64,000 nucleotides of DNA from Aplectana chamaeleonis (lineage: Eukaryota > Nematoda > Chromadorea > Rhabditida > Cosmocercidae), in the NCBI GenBank assembly GCA_029168955.1, contig JAPDOI010001376.1:122914-186913 (forward strand), given 5' to 3'. Positions 9,520-19,349 of the stretch are shown in pieces (position 1 is the first letter of the stretch; each line of letters opens with the position of its first letter). Position numbers and translations under genes: made by a program. A model generated the notes under the pieces. That model had not been told where the DNA came from, searched no databases, and was given only the letters and a program-made list of their open reading frames with translations.

Positions 9520-10072
9520 TCTCAGGTGGAGCCGGCCAGTGTCAGTGTGCATTGTGAGGCCACATCGAAGAAAGCTACTGTTGCAATGAACAAGATATTT
9601 AGAGCTTTGGCAACACGTAATCCATGTGTGCTTACAAGAGCCTACACCGCCTACGTGAGGCCAATTGTTGAATATGGCACGCCGGTGTTTAATCCCTACA
9701 AAGTGAAGGGCATCAACTGTTTGGAGAAAGTCCAAAGCAAGTTCACCAAGAAATTGTTTATTAGGATGCCTGGTTTTGCATATGGCTGGATACCCGATTC
9801 CGTGCAGAGAAATGAGCTATTTCATTTGAAACCGTTGTACCTCAGAAGAGTAGAGAATGACTTACTTCTTCTCCTAAAGGTCCTATTTGGCGTATACTTC
9901 GGTCTCAAGCCTGAGGGCCTCGTAACAACGAGAGAGTCAAACACTGGGAGTCAAACATCAAGCTCCACCGCTACGCATCAAATCTCAACTGCAGGCGTCA
10001 CTTTTTCATTAACAGAACTATGCCGATTTTTAAAAACCTTGGCAGAAATCATTCCATGCGCTTCCTGATTGG
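9520..10072 (+). pseudogene. CR1/Jockey-type non-LTR retrotransposon, C-terminal reverse-transcriptase region, frameshifted
   Basis: From about 9537 the frame reads VHCEATSKKATVAMNKIFRA, then YVRPIVEYGTPVFNPY, INCLEKVQSKFTKKLF and LYLRRVENDLLLLLKVLFG, the thumb and connection region downstream of the catalytic YxDD in CR1/Jockey-like reverse transcriptases. The open frame continues to 10068 but loses similarity near 9935. A one-step frame change restores the expected end (HRYASNLNCRRHFFINR, then MPIFKNLGRNHSMRF and a stop at 10108-10110). The copy is 5' truncated, with a stop in frame at 9514, and has no catalytic core. It is the stub left by incomplete reverse transcription. Confidence 0.85.
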
Positions 10073-10243
10073 CTGGATACCTTTTGATTCTTTCCGCTAG
10101 GTTGATTAGTGCTGCAATGTTACTTTTTCTGTTCCGTTATGTTGTTTTTTCTCGTTTCCATGGTTCAACTTGCTATAGTTTATTCGTATTTTGCGGTCGT
10201 TTTGACTACATAGGCTTGCCTATGTAATGAGTAATAATAATAA
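10073..10243 (+). mobile_element. 3' UTR and tail of the CR1/Jockey-like element
   Basis: The true end of the protein falls at the TAG 10108-10110 in the shifted frame. The UTR closes with a perfect 8-bp hairpin (ACATAGGC at 10208-10215, TT, GCCTATGT at 10218-10225), directly followed by AATGAGTAATAATAATAATA. A terminal hairpin plus short tandem repeat is the 3' signature recognised by the reverse transcriptase in CR1-like elements. Confidence 0.75.
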
Positions 10244-10482
10244 TATCCAATCCAACAGGCAATTCAAGTTCGAAAGAACAAAAAACTGAAAAGTCGTCGC
10301 TGATAACCTGAAAATTGACTTTTAATCAGCGTTGAAGAGCATCTGATGTCGCTCGGACTACTTTCTGGGGAAACAGGTTGAACGCCAGGGCCCGTATGCA
10401 TACTCGTGAGGTAAGGGTAGCGAACATTTCAAACATGTCTCCGTTTCCCCCTAGAAAATGAGAGAGTTATACGACTTCTACG

Positions 10483-10860
10483 GCCCACTTTCTACAGCGT
10501 CGTCCATACTCTCATTAAGGTCCCGCACACTTTCTGCCGCGTCGGGCGCAATCCCACGCGTGTCCCGCACACTTTTTGCGGCGTCAGGCTCACTCCGACT
10601 TGACCCCCGTGAGCCTTCAAAGGTATCTGGCGCAATCCCACCTGGGTCCCTCGCATTTTTTGCGGCGTCAGGCGCACTCCGACTTGGGTCCCGCACACTT
10701 TCTAAGGCGTCTGGCGCAATCCTACCTGGGTCCCGCACACTTTTTACGGAGCCCCTAGTACTCCCACTGTGGTCCCTTACACTTCATACGGAGTCTCGTG
10801 CAGTCCCAGTTGGGTCCCGTACACTTTCCACAGCACCTTCTACGGTATCCTGCACACTCC
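10483..10860 (+). repeat. Diverged 42-bp minisatellite related to the giant satellite
   Basis: Nine consecutive 42-bp units. A typical unit starts GCACACTTTCTGCCGCGTC and continues GGGCGCAATCCCACGCGTGT, then CCC. It aligns unit for unit with the 42-bp dimer of the array at 25.6-64 kb (GCACACTTTCTGTGACATC, then CTGCACACTCCCACTGATGT). The last unit even contains TATCCTGCACACTCC, an exact satellite word. Because 42 is divisible by three the block is open on both strands: 204 aa plus (10458-11072) and 86 aa minus. The minus frame has a 14-residue unit of the type ESVRDPSRSAPDAA, comparable to ESVQDISGSVQDVT in the satellite. I regard it as a minisatellite, not a gene. Confidence 0.85.
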
Positions 10861-11200
10861 TGAAATCCTACTCACGCCATGCGGCGTTCTGTGAAGTACT
10901 TCCAAGGTCTCTTTGTATAGCTTTGAACCAAAACCGTCTTGAAGAGGACATAATCTTGGGGGGAAGCCAATTAGTAACGGTGTTGATTTTCATTTGTTCA
11001 TTTTCGAGGATAAGTGAACATCGGGTGGCTAATAATAACATGTTTACATGTCTTCGCCTTTCTTCGACCTAAATTTTGAAGTTCCTCTAAAATTGCGCTT
11101 TCAACTCCAAAATTGAATAGGAGCTAGCTGCATCCAATCAGGGCATCATGCTAAAAAAATAGCCTCCTAGCTAAACGAAACGCAAACTGAAAAAGAAGCT
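10861..11200. other. Unannotated stretch
   Basis: Tail of the plus-strand frame that crosses the 42-bp block, then AT-rich sequence. A GAG/GTAAGG donor-like and CCCCCTAG acceptor-like pair at 10411-10454 lies just before the block, but I have no support for a gene there. Confidence 0.35.
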
Positions 11201-11681
11201 TTAAAGGCACACTCCAACCTCAGAGGTAATTTTTGATATTTTGGTCCGGTCGCCGTGTATAGCAACCCTGCCAACTGCGAAATCTCAGTTCGCTCAAATA
11301 AGCGAGAAAAAGCTAGGAAAAAGTCGGCCACGGCCCCTTGAAAGAAAAATGGGTAACGCCCACTGGCAGGTTTCCGACCTCAATAGGGAAGAGACGCGCG
11401 AATGATTTTATCTAAAACCTATGTTCTTCCTTTTATTTTCGGTCTGGCTTTATATTGTGACCTGCTTCAGAATGATGGCTGCGAATAACGAGAAATTACA
11501 GGCTCGAGACAACTCGTCCGCAAACTTCTACCAGTTCAAATTCAAAATTTTTGAGGAGGCGTAACTCAGTTTGTAGTGAGTTCTGAGCGATTCTGGAGAC
11601 AACATTGCGATCAGCGTAAAATTTTCTCCAAGATAGACTAAAAAACGAAAAATCGATTCTGAGCTTGGACTATGGCTTTAG
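11201..11681. mobile_element. TTAA-type MITE, family E, about 480 bp
   Basis: The left end TTAAAGGCACACTCCAACCTC (11201 onward) pairs with the reverse complement of the right end (about 11660-11681; CTAAAGCCATAGTCCAAGCTC) at most positions. The right end abuts family B copy 2 at the shared TTA. Non-coding. Confidence 0.55.
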
Positions 11682-12086
11682 AGGCAGTGTTCACGAAGAA
11701 AAAGTTGCTCGTTTTTTTTTGGCTAAAACGTAAGCTTTGGGTCCCTCTAAGAAGATTAGGAACGGAAGTGCGACGAAAAACGGCTGGTAAGTGGGAGAAA
11801 ATCTCGTGGACCAGCCAACCCATTGGGCCACTCCGCCCATGTCCTATAATAGTTTCCCTGGATTCGTGGTCAGATGAGTGATGGTTTCCGATAAAAAGCT
11901 CCGTTACAGTTACAAGTCTCGGACAACTCGTCCACAATGCTTCCCTAGCTGAATTTCGATGGGCCATAACTCCGTTTCCACTGGGTCTTGTACGATTCCA
12001 GGGACATCATTGAAATCAGCATGGGACCGCTTTCAAGATAGGCTGGAAAACGGAAAAACGACTCTTATCGTGAACACTGCCTTTAA
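11678..12086. mobile_element. TTAA-type MITE, family B copy 2, 409 bp
   Basis: Left end TTAGAGGCAGTGTTCACGAA (one base off TTAA), right end TCGTGAACACTGCCTTTAA at 12068-12086. The left part matches 3757-4165 and the right part is inverted relative to 15706-15890, sharing CGGACAACTCGTCCAC and AACTCCGTT. It is the most complete copy of this family in the window. Confidence 0.75.
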
Positions 12087-12271
12087 GTGTTTCTCGACCA
12101 GAATCACATGGTTTTCTCCATTTTTCTCGAGTGTCAGCTAACCATTCCAAACCATTTTTGGGTGTATCACCAACTTTTTGGCTCTTCCGAAAGGATAAAA
12201 AACCGCATCTCCACGTTCACTCTGATTTTGGGATCGCAGGGTTGCGCATGGGCGAGTTAAAGCCAAATTTG

Positions 12272-12290
12272 GTGCGCGCCTCGCGCGCAC
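12272..12290. repeat. Perfect GC hairpin, 8-bp stem
   Basis: GTGCGCGC, CTC, GCGCGCAC. Preceded by AAAGCCAAATTTG. A related position at 24676-24691 has a different but equally perfect hairpin (CACCGCC, TT, GGCGGTG) after GGCCCAACTTTGG. Confidence 0.7.
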
Positions 12291-12356
12291 CACAATGTAA
12301 GTGCAAACCCCCAGCGTCACTTGACGCTCATCGTTGGCTATGGACGGAGCCTAAGT

Positions 12357-12799
12357 TATCGATTCGTGCACAGGTGCACAACTCCGCCCAAAAAGATCGG
12401 AGGTTCGCGCTGGGTAATGTCAAAATTCATTGACTTTCAGAGACAGAAATAAATGCGAATTTAACTAATAAAAACAGTTGAACAATGAGAACAAGCACTT
12501 AGTTCAACGTGTCGACTAGATGATGACAAAATTATTCGAACAGGCTAGTCCGAAGGACGTTGGTCATGGATTGAATCTTGATTTCAAGCCAACTCGTGCT
12601 TTTGATATTGAAGATCATCGGTGTCGACCGTGTGGAGTGAGCTCGTCCACCATTACATGACCGGAGAGTTGAGGCTGTTGATTTGAAAAAAATTATGGTT
12701 TTTTTTCGCAATGTTTTTCTATAGTTTTGCTACTCTGATACCAGAAACTGGTTCAGGCAGAGAAGTAGTCAAGCATATTGTATCGCGACCACAGCCTTT
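12357..12799. mobile_element. TTAA-type MITE, family C copy 2 (right part)
   Basis: Homologous, in the same orientation, to 4693-5109: TTCGTGCACAGGTGCACA, AGAAATAAATG, AAAAACAGTTGAACAA, GATTTCAAGCCAACTCGTG, GAGCTCGTCCACCAT, and the end TATCGCGACCACAGCCTTTA. The left 200-250 bp is not shared with copy 1 but resembles 24.6-24.7 kb. Confidence 0.6.
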
Positions 12800-13238
12800 A
12801 TTCATTTTGTCTTTCATTCATTTTGTTGTCAAAAACTGTCTAAAATGAAGGAGCCTCTAATGCGCATGCTGTAATGCTGTCTCGAATTAGGAAGTAGTCA
12901 GCACTAGATCGTTTCTTTCTGTCGTGGCCCTTCTGCTCTCCATGCTGAACGATCGACAGAAAGAACGCTTTTTTCAGACCACGCAACCGTTTTCATATTG
13001 AGGCCTCAAGCTTTGCCATATCCAGTACAAATAATGAGGTAAGATGAAGACTTATGTTAGACACAGATTGCACTGCAAGAATTCAACAGCAATCAATTAA
13101 ATGCATGAAACCATTGCGTTCTCATCGTTGAGCATTCCCACCTAACTTCCACTTTTGATCGAAGAATCTAAATAGCCGAGGTTCAAGTCAGTGTTTCCTA
13201 CGTGACTAGTCACCCACTTACCTAATCATCGACCCTGG
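12800..13238. other. Unannotated stretch
   Basis: Nothing recognised. An imperfect inverted pair is visible at 12905-12925 and 12950-12975 (GATCGTTTCTTTCTGTCG and CGATCGACAGAAAGAACG). Confidence 0.4.
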
Positions 13239-13543
13239 GACCGCATCAGGGATGTGCGGCAAACGATTCTGAGATTTCGGCAAACGGCAAACGGCAAAAA
13301 AAATCCCAAAAACGGCCGGCAAACGGCAATCGGCAAACGGCAAAAAACCTCATCCCTTAGACTGACCCAAAAGTTATTCACATGTGCCGCTCTACTTTTT
13401 TTTCCCTTTCTTTCCAATAGTTATGTCAACATTCTAATAATTCCAATTATAGCTAGTAGTTCCATTTCAAAGCATCAAAGGAACAAAAACAAAACATGTG
13501 GGACCTCATGGAGCTCCGGATCCGCGGTAGTATACGCTGTGCC

Positions 13544-13697
13544 GCGGTGCTGCCGCTGCAGCTCCGCGGTGATGCCACTGCGGCTCTGCGGTGGTGCCGC
13601 TGCGACTCCGCGGTGGTGCCTCTGCGGCTCCGCGGTGGTGCCACTGCGGCTCTGCGGTGGTGCCACTGCGGCTCCGCGGTGGTGCCGCTGCGGCTCC
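13544..13697 (+). repeat. 22-bp tandem repeat, seven units
   Basis: Unit starts GCGGTGGTGCCACTGCGGCT and is followed by CC or CT. Since 22 is not divisible by three, each frame cycles through the same three peptides. That explains the open but meaningless frames (190 aa plus, 115 aa minus). A degenerate inverted counterpart lies at about 13985-14160. Confidence 0.85.
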
Positions 13698-13979
13698 CTG
13701 ATCGGTGGCTGCGCTCTGACAAAAATAGGACTGACTGCAAGTAACTCATATGAATTGAGTCATAATACAACTGGGTGGATGTACAAACAAAAAAACACAC
13801 CTGCGGTGCTTACGTCCTCTGTCTGATAGAGACAGAATGTATCCCCGTTACTGCGACCCAGGAGATACGGAATGTACGTCAAATTCGGGCTATTGAACCA
13901 GCAACAACCTCGTTCTACCACACATAACAGTGAATCGTACTCGACGCGAATTTGCTGATGCATCCTCGCTGAGTTCGTG

Positions 13980-14165
13980 CGGTTCCAACACGGAACTGCA
14001 GCGGTACTGTCGCGGCAATGTCGCGGCGTTGTCGACCTTCAAGAAACTGCAACAGAATCTCCACGGAACAGTAATCATCACGGAGCTGCTGCGGTACTAC
14101 CGTGGAACTATCGCGGCACAGTCGAGGATCGCGGTACTTTCTTGGCACTGCCGCGGCATACTTTC
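13980..14165. repeat. Degenerate inverted counterpart of the 22-bp repeat
   Basis: Words such as CGGAACTGCAGCGGTACTGT and CGGAGCTGCTGCGGTACTAC resemble the reverse complement of the 22-bp unit (CGGAGCCGCAGTGGCACCAC). The two blocks could fold as a large imperfect stem with a loop of about 280 bp. Confidence 0.55.
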
Positions 14166-14446
14166 TCAGTGTCCCTGCCCACGTGTGTTGCACAAATGCT
14201 TCCTGCTCCTTTTAGACTCTGAAAAATCTCTAGTGACCTGTCGATTTCGATTACCACCAGCAGCGGAACGGCGGGCCTCGGTGAAATACAACCAGTGATG
14301 AGGAGGTTTCGACAGAACAGCTACCGCTCCTCGCTGCGATATTCCAATACAGGAGTTCACTTGAAATGAACCAGAGTCTAGCTACACCAGAATCTGTCGA
14401 AACCCTGGAACAGAAACTAAAGCACCACATTGGAGTTGCACTATCT

Positions 14447-14618
14447 ACTGTCAAATTAATGCGAGATGACAGTGAAAATGGAAATAGTATACGAATAAAG
14501 AAAAAGATGGATAGCTTTCTAGAACGTCCTCCGGAGGACTTCTTTGAAAGCTATCCATCTTTTTCCTCATTCACACACTATTTCCGATTTCTCTTTCAGC
14601 TCGCGTTAAGTTGCAGTT
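14447..14618. repeat. Long hairpin (inverted duplication), arms of about 85 bp, no loop
   Basis: Centred between 14532 and 14533 on the 14-bp palindrome GTCCTCCGGAGGAC. Outward, 14501-14519 (AAAAAGATGGATAGCTTTC) pairs perfectly with 14546-14564. Pairing continues with mismatches through GGAAATAGT (14480-14488 and its complement near 14579-14587) and TTAA.GCGAG (near 14456-14466 and 14601-14610). It lies inside the hAT-like element. The frame 14366-14662 crosses it and is therefore palindromic in content, not a recognised protein. Confidence 0.8.
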
Positions 14619-15463
14619 TTGCGCGAACTTGCCGCGATCTGAGGAGAGTTCAAAAATCTTAAGATCTTTTTTCTGAACCAATATTTTTTTCCAAAAAAGA
14701 CAGAATGAACATCGAGTGGCTCATAACGTGGCATGCGAGTGTGTGATTTTTTATTTTTTTTATTTATATTTATATAACTACATCCACCCCTCTTGTGCAG
14801 AGGTTACAACATGAAAGAAATGAAAGAAACGAAAGAACTGAAGCGTATCAACTGAGCCCCACCCAGCACACAAACACTGTAAAATCGTTAAACCAAATTG
14901 GTGAGGTAGCGTGGAATTACTGATACCAGTGGTGGCTCCAACCCCCAGTAAGGATCGTATTTCGTATAAAGTAACCCTTTAACCGCTCGCACCTCGACAT
15001 ACCACAGTCACATAAAGTAAGCAGCTACTCCCATCAGGAGCAACCGAGTAGCAGTGAAGCGGCGGCACGAAAAAGCGGGTGGCCCAAACAGAGGATTCAT
15101 CGCCACGTTCAGCGATTTCAGCAATGTCTGATCGCTTCACTGATAATCGTCAAATAAAAAGCTCGTGTTTTGCTGCTGTTTACCGCGAACATACCGCGAG
15201 TTAACCCGCGTTTTCAAACCCATTTACTACCACTTCAGGTAAGCCAAAACCCCGGATAACGGTTAAGCGAACAACGGATAATCGGATTACCCCTAGTGCC
15301 TACATGGCCGCGAGCATAGGCGACGTTTCTTCTCAATGCTTTGCCGAGTTTTGCCGGAAATATAACAAAAATTTCGGCAAACGACAAACGGCAAAAAAGT
15401 CCCAAAAATGGCCGGCAAACGACAAACGGCAAACGGCAATTGCCGCACATCCCTGGACCGCAT

Positions 15464-15705
15464 GCATGAACGTTTCAAATGGGGTTAGGATAGCGGATCA
15501 GTCGCTGTTCATATATTTATTAATACGTGGGAAAACCAAGCGAAAAACAACGGTTACCAAGAATACGTGGGAGCAAATATCTAAAAAGGAATGTGGCATA
15601 AAACGTTAAGTGTGGCGCTAGATATGAAAGAAACAGAATAATTTGTATTACATTGAACATTAGCGAGATAAGCTCTAAAACGAGCAGTGTCTATCTACCA
15701 GACCC
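15464..15705. other. Unannotated stretch
   Basis: Sequence between the hAT-like element and the next TTAA element; nothing recognised. Confidence 0.4.
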
Positions 15706-16200
15706 TTAAAGGCAGTGTTCACGATAGAAATGTTTTCTCTGTTTCATTGCCTATCTTGAAAACGGCCCCATGCTGATTACAACTATGTCTCTGAAATCGT
15801 ACAAGACCTTCTGGGAACGGAGTTATGGTCCCTCAAAGATTGAGCTAAGGAAACATGGTGGACGAGTTGTCCGAGGCTTGTAACTTCCGTCTTTTGCAGC
15901 CGATCTATGCGAGCTGACTTGAGTAAAGAGAGAAGTTGAGAATGAAGGGAAGAACGGGGCTAATGATTTGAAATCATCGCTCATCTCATCATCTCGAGCA
16001 TTCATTTGTTCACGTCGGTGGGCGTGTGTTGCGCTTTCGGGGTTTGCCTTGCGCTCGAAGTGGCAACTTCGGGCTCTTTTGAAGCTTTTCCTGCCTCGTT
16101 TTCATGCGTTCTTTCGACGTTAACGTTACAGTGCACCCCACCAGTACCCATTCCTAGTGGAAACTCAAACACATTTTTTTGTCGTAAACACTGACTTTAA
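15706..16200. mobile_element. TTAA-type MITE, family B copy 3, about 495 bp
   Basis: TTAAAGGCAGTGTTCACGAT at 15706, and a degenerate right end GTCGTAAACACTGACTTTAA at 16181-16200. The first 185 bp are the inverted homologue of 11890-12086. The middle contains a GC-richer segment (16006-16120) absent from copy 2. Confidence 0.65.
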
Positions 16201-16329
16201 ACTGTTGTATAGAATTGGGTATTGCAACTTTTTAGAAAATTTTTAGAGATTCTGAGCCTGCTCGTTGAGTGAAAAAGTTTCCTCGCGTGTTCCTCCTAGC
16301 TTTTGAGAAATTAATATTGTACTGGCTCC

Positions 16330-16623
16330 TTATGTATTAGACGGCAAAGTTGAGTGAAATCGGTTCAGCGGTGAATCAGCTTTACCAGTCATCGTTTTGA
16401 AAAGCATGATGAGATCGTTCCTTTTTCTAGGTATTGACAGCGAAGAGAGTTAGAGTTCTGTTTTGAGTAGAGCGGAAGTAATGGTGGCGTAATCATAACC
16501 GTGCAGCCTGTTCAATAACTTCCTCGTGACTGTTTTTACGGCCTCAAGTCTTTGAATGTCACGTTTGGAGAGGGGACTGTGAACCGTGGTGCCGTATTCA
16601 AGGATAATCACAGTGGTTATAAT
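16330..16623 (-). pseudogene. CR1/Jockey-like reverse transcriptase fragment, minus strand
   Basis: Reading the minus strand from 16623 in one frame gives IILEYGTTVHSPLSKRDIQRL, EAVKTVTRKLLNRLHGYDYA, an in-frame stop at 16452-16450, then LSSLSIPRKRNDLIMLFK and TMTGKADSPLNRF to a stop at 16332-16330. The L/VEYGT, P-x-x-x-x-D-I-x-x-LE-x-V and RRxNDLxMxFK blocks are the same post-catalytic region seen at 9.6-9.9 kb, but the sequence is too different to be the same family. The internal stop and missing 5' part make it a relic. The plus-strand frame at 16586-16774 is its shadow. Confidence 0.8.
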
Positions 16624-16639
16624 CACAAAAGCACACGTT

Positions 16640-17860
16640 GAAATTAACTTTATGATAATAACGACTTTAAGGCAGCGTACGCGCCAAAAACCGTGTTCAA
16701 TTTTTTATATTTTTTTAGTGTTTTACGCAGGTACGCCTACCAGGTTAAGATATATCGCCAAAAAGCCGCCCTGAACACTTCAATTTCGGAGAAAAACTCG
16801 TTCGAAACTCCCGGCGCATTCAGCTTCCTTTTTCTCACGTCAATCCGGTGTTTCTTGCGTAATACACAAATGTGGGAAAACGGGACGTCTCAAAGGTTTA
16901 GCCCCTTTTACTTCTTAGGTGATAATTGGGTCGGAATTTCTCGGATTTCTTGTTTGTAATCAGACCAAAACGACTACTGCGCATCTTTTGAGCATGGTCA
17001 TAATTTTCAGTAACAATCCTCCGAAGAACCAAAAATATAAAATTCGACAGGCGGAACATCACCACTCTAATAACGCTAATCGATTCCGCATAGCTTATAA
17101 CCTGCTTCGGCACTCTAAAGGCAGCGTTCACGGTAATCATTCTCGGAGACTTTTCACAGTAAAATGATACGCGAGAAGATTTCTATGCTCTCAGTGTCGA
17201 AGAAGCGGTTTAAAAAGAGCTAGGATTGGCAAAATAACGGCTGCAAACAAACGCTCTGAGGTCACCGAAACGCCTCATGCCCCCTTTCCGACCCCTCGGC
17301 GTGAAGAAATGAACACTCGAGGTTGTGATTACATTAAATATGCAAGTCAAGGAAGTACTGAAATATCCGAGACGGGGGTGGTGGGGGCACCCAGGATTTA
17401 GGACAGAAATGAAATGAACCACCGATTGGAAACGCTATTCAATCAAAGTGTTTTTGTTGAATTTCCAAAATAACGAAAATTGATTTCAAGCATCTTTTAT
17501 GAGAATGTTCTTTACCTCTATGGATGAATCTTGGGTGCCCTCCCCCCCCCACTCTCCGTCTGGGATAGAGCCCATCCTTCATAGCTGTTAATTCCTCCAC
17601 GCTCAAAAGTCAACGTAAGTAAAGGTGGCCCTTTTTTAACACAAAAACACGGTTCTCGCGTTCTCATCAAGCATGCTTTGCTATATAAACGAAAGCTTCT
17701 CCGAAATTTCTGAGAGCGACCTTAAATCTTTGCACCCTCTATCAATTCATAACAAAAAAACTGCGATCAAAAACTTTCTTAGGCGAACGGCATCATGTAT
17801 AGTTCCATCCAGCGTAAGTTGTTGAACGTAGCCCCTGTGTAGACACCACGACTCAATAAG
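16640..17860. other. Unassigned stretch with stray TTAA-element ends
   Basis: Left-end-like motifs TTAAGGCAGCGTACGCGCC (near 16668) and CTAAAGGCAGCGTTCACGG (near 17116) suggest further TTAA elements, but partners were not found. A poly-C tract occurs near 17543-17552. No gene recognised. Confidence 0.4.
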
Positions 17861-18470
17861 TGTGGTCGCGTCGCGGCCATTACCGTCCAATAGCGCTGAG
17901 GGACTCAGCTACAACACCCGCACTAATTTACACAAAAAAGTCGCGAATTCGCGACCTTTCGTCATAGCTCCGCTCAAAGTGACCCGTTCAGGGAGCTAGG
18001 GGCATATTTAGAATTAGCATCGAGAGCTCTTCATTTTGAGCACACACACTTCTTGACCTGCAAGCAAGGCATTCAGGGTTAACAGAAAAAATGATTGAAC
18101 GAAAACACAACCGACGTCCCCTTCTCAGCTCAAACGGGACCAATTGACCGTGGACTTGGCCTACAACTTTACTTTGTGATCCTCTTTCAAATAAGCACTG
18201 CGGCAGCCCAACCCGGACGATTCGATTCTTCATCCCTTTCACATGTGCCAAGTCCATTCTCGCTTCAAACGGGACCACGTTAAGAGATGTCGGTGTTCAA
18301 AATTAAGAGCTCTCGATGCTGATTCCAAATATGCCTCTAGCTCCACGAACGGGTTACTTTGAGCAGTTTTATGACGAAAAGTCGCGATTTCGCGACTTCT
18401 GCGGCTTTTTTGAAAAAATTAGTGAGGGTATTGTACTGGTCAGCGCTGACCACGACGCGACCGCTCACAC
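17860..18470. mobile_element. Foldback element, family G copy 1
   Basis: Arms of about 150 bp: 17910-18050 and 18300-18435 pair as reverse complements. Shared words include TCATAG/TCATAA..CTGCTCAAAGT, CCCGTTC, GAGCTAG.GGCATATTT and AGCATCGAGAGCTCTT. The inner boundary looks like TACAACACCC (17910) / GGGTATTGTA (18426-18435), TA-bordered as for Tc1/mariner-type MITEs. Weaker inverted similarity (GTGGTCGCGTCG / CGACGCGACCGC) continues outward, so true ends are uncertain. Each arm holds a perfect hairpin (17940-17955 and 18379-18398). No coding capacity. Confidence 0.65.
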
Positions 18471-18936
18471 TGAAGTAGAGTTCGTGCAATCATTTTAGTC
18501 CGATGAATGGATGGGGCTGCGACGGAAGATCACCCCGCGCTGATCGAAACCCCATTCTCCAGTAAGGCCGCCAACCCCCACGGCCAGCCGCCTGGTCCAT
18601 GCGTTAGCCTAAAAAATGAAAACGGAAACATACAACATGACAGCGCAAGAAATTTACGCAAGGGTGTGCTATGCATCAGGAACTAGAACTTGACGTTCTT
18701 CTCTTTACAACATTTTGCCGTTCAGACCTATGACTCGCCCACGATTTTCAACTTTTAGGGACGACTTTCGAGCCCACACTTTTGATCAAGAACGCGAAAA
18801 AGCGTGGGCATGAATGTTAGGAGAGCCACCGCATTTTCGAACAAAAAGTTCACAATAATTTCAGAAGGTGTTCAGCGCTACAATTTTGTCAGGATTCGCT
18901 ACTGCATCAGGGGGGAATTCCTCACAATAATACCCT
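18471..18936. other. Unannotated stretch
   Basis: No element or gene recognised between the family G foldback and the small MITE. Confidence 0.4.
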
Positions 18937-19083
18937 CTATAAAACGTCGTAATTCACATCATTCGAGGCGCGGGCGGCGAGCGCGACGCCTCGGCCTCCG
19001 TCTGCCCTACACTCTCTCACTGTCTATAACCTCCGCTCCGCACCAGCAGGCGTAGGAACCAAGTGAATTTCGTCGTTTTATAG
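18937..19083. mobile_element. 147-bp MITE with possible 3-bp target duplication
   Basis: Imperfect inverted ends CTATAAAACGTCGTAATTCAC (first 20 bases from 18937) and GTGAATTTCGTCGTTTTATAG (ending 19083), both bordered outside by CCT. The interior is GC-rich (GCGGGCGGCGAGCGCGACGC). The ends are too short to assign a superfamily. Confidence 0.55.
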
Positions 19084-19349
19084 CCTGTACGTTGATTGCG
19101 TTTTGTTTCACTGAAAAAGCATAATTCTGTCATTATTTAAAGCAGTTCGATTACGTTGCCTTATTTTTCCAGTCAAAAATATGTAACCAAAAAAAGAAGA
19201 CACTCCGAAAGACAGAAAATTTTTCGGTTTTTTTTTTCAGAATTTTTCGACCTCAAGACAACACTCCTGCTCTGGACCGCAAAAATATAAATTGAATATT
19301 GAATAAGAACTGGCTCAAAGCTGCAGCGATTGACCTAATTTTATGGAAG

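Larger units (their letters stand above)
13247..15455. mobile_element. hAT-like non-autonomous element, 2.2 kb, with 8-bp target-site duplication
   Basis: Terminal inverted repeats CAGGGATGTGCGGCAA (13247-13262) and the exact reverse complement (15440-15455) are flanked on both sides by the same 8 bp, GACCGCAT (13239-13246 and 15456-15463). The 8-bp duplication and CAGGG-type ends are the hallmark of hAT transposons. Inside each end are clustered CGGCAAA heptamers, and two stretches of about 65 bp (13277-13342 and 15374-15438) are direct repeats of each other. No hAT transposase (no RW or CxxH block, no dimerisation domain) is readable in any frame. The interior instead carries a 22-bp tandem repeat, a GC-rich inverted region and a long hairpin. 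Confidence 0.88.

Noticed and set aside
10411..10454. 44-bp intron (GTAAGG ... CCCCCTAG) leading into the 42-bp block
   Set aside because: The acceptor is poor compared with TTTCAG used by the receptor exons, and the block behaves as a minisatellite.
13254..13826. 190-aa frame through the GC-rich block
   Set aside because: Product of the 22-bp tandem repeat cycling through three frames, inside a hAT-like element.
14366..14662. 98-aa frame as a gene
   Set aside because: It crosses the centre of a long hairpin, so its second half is the reverse complement of its first half.
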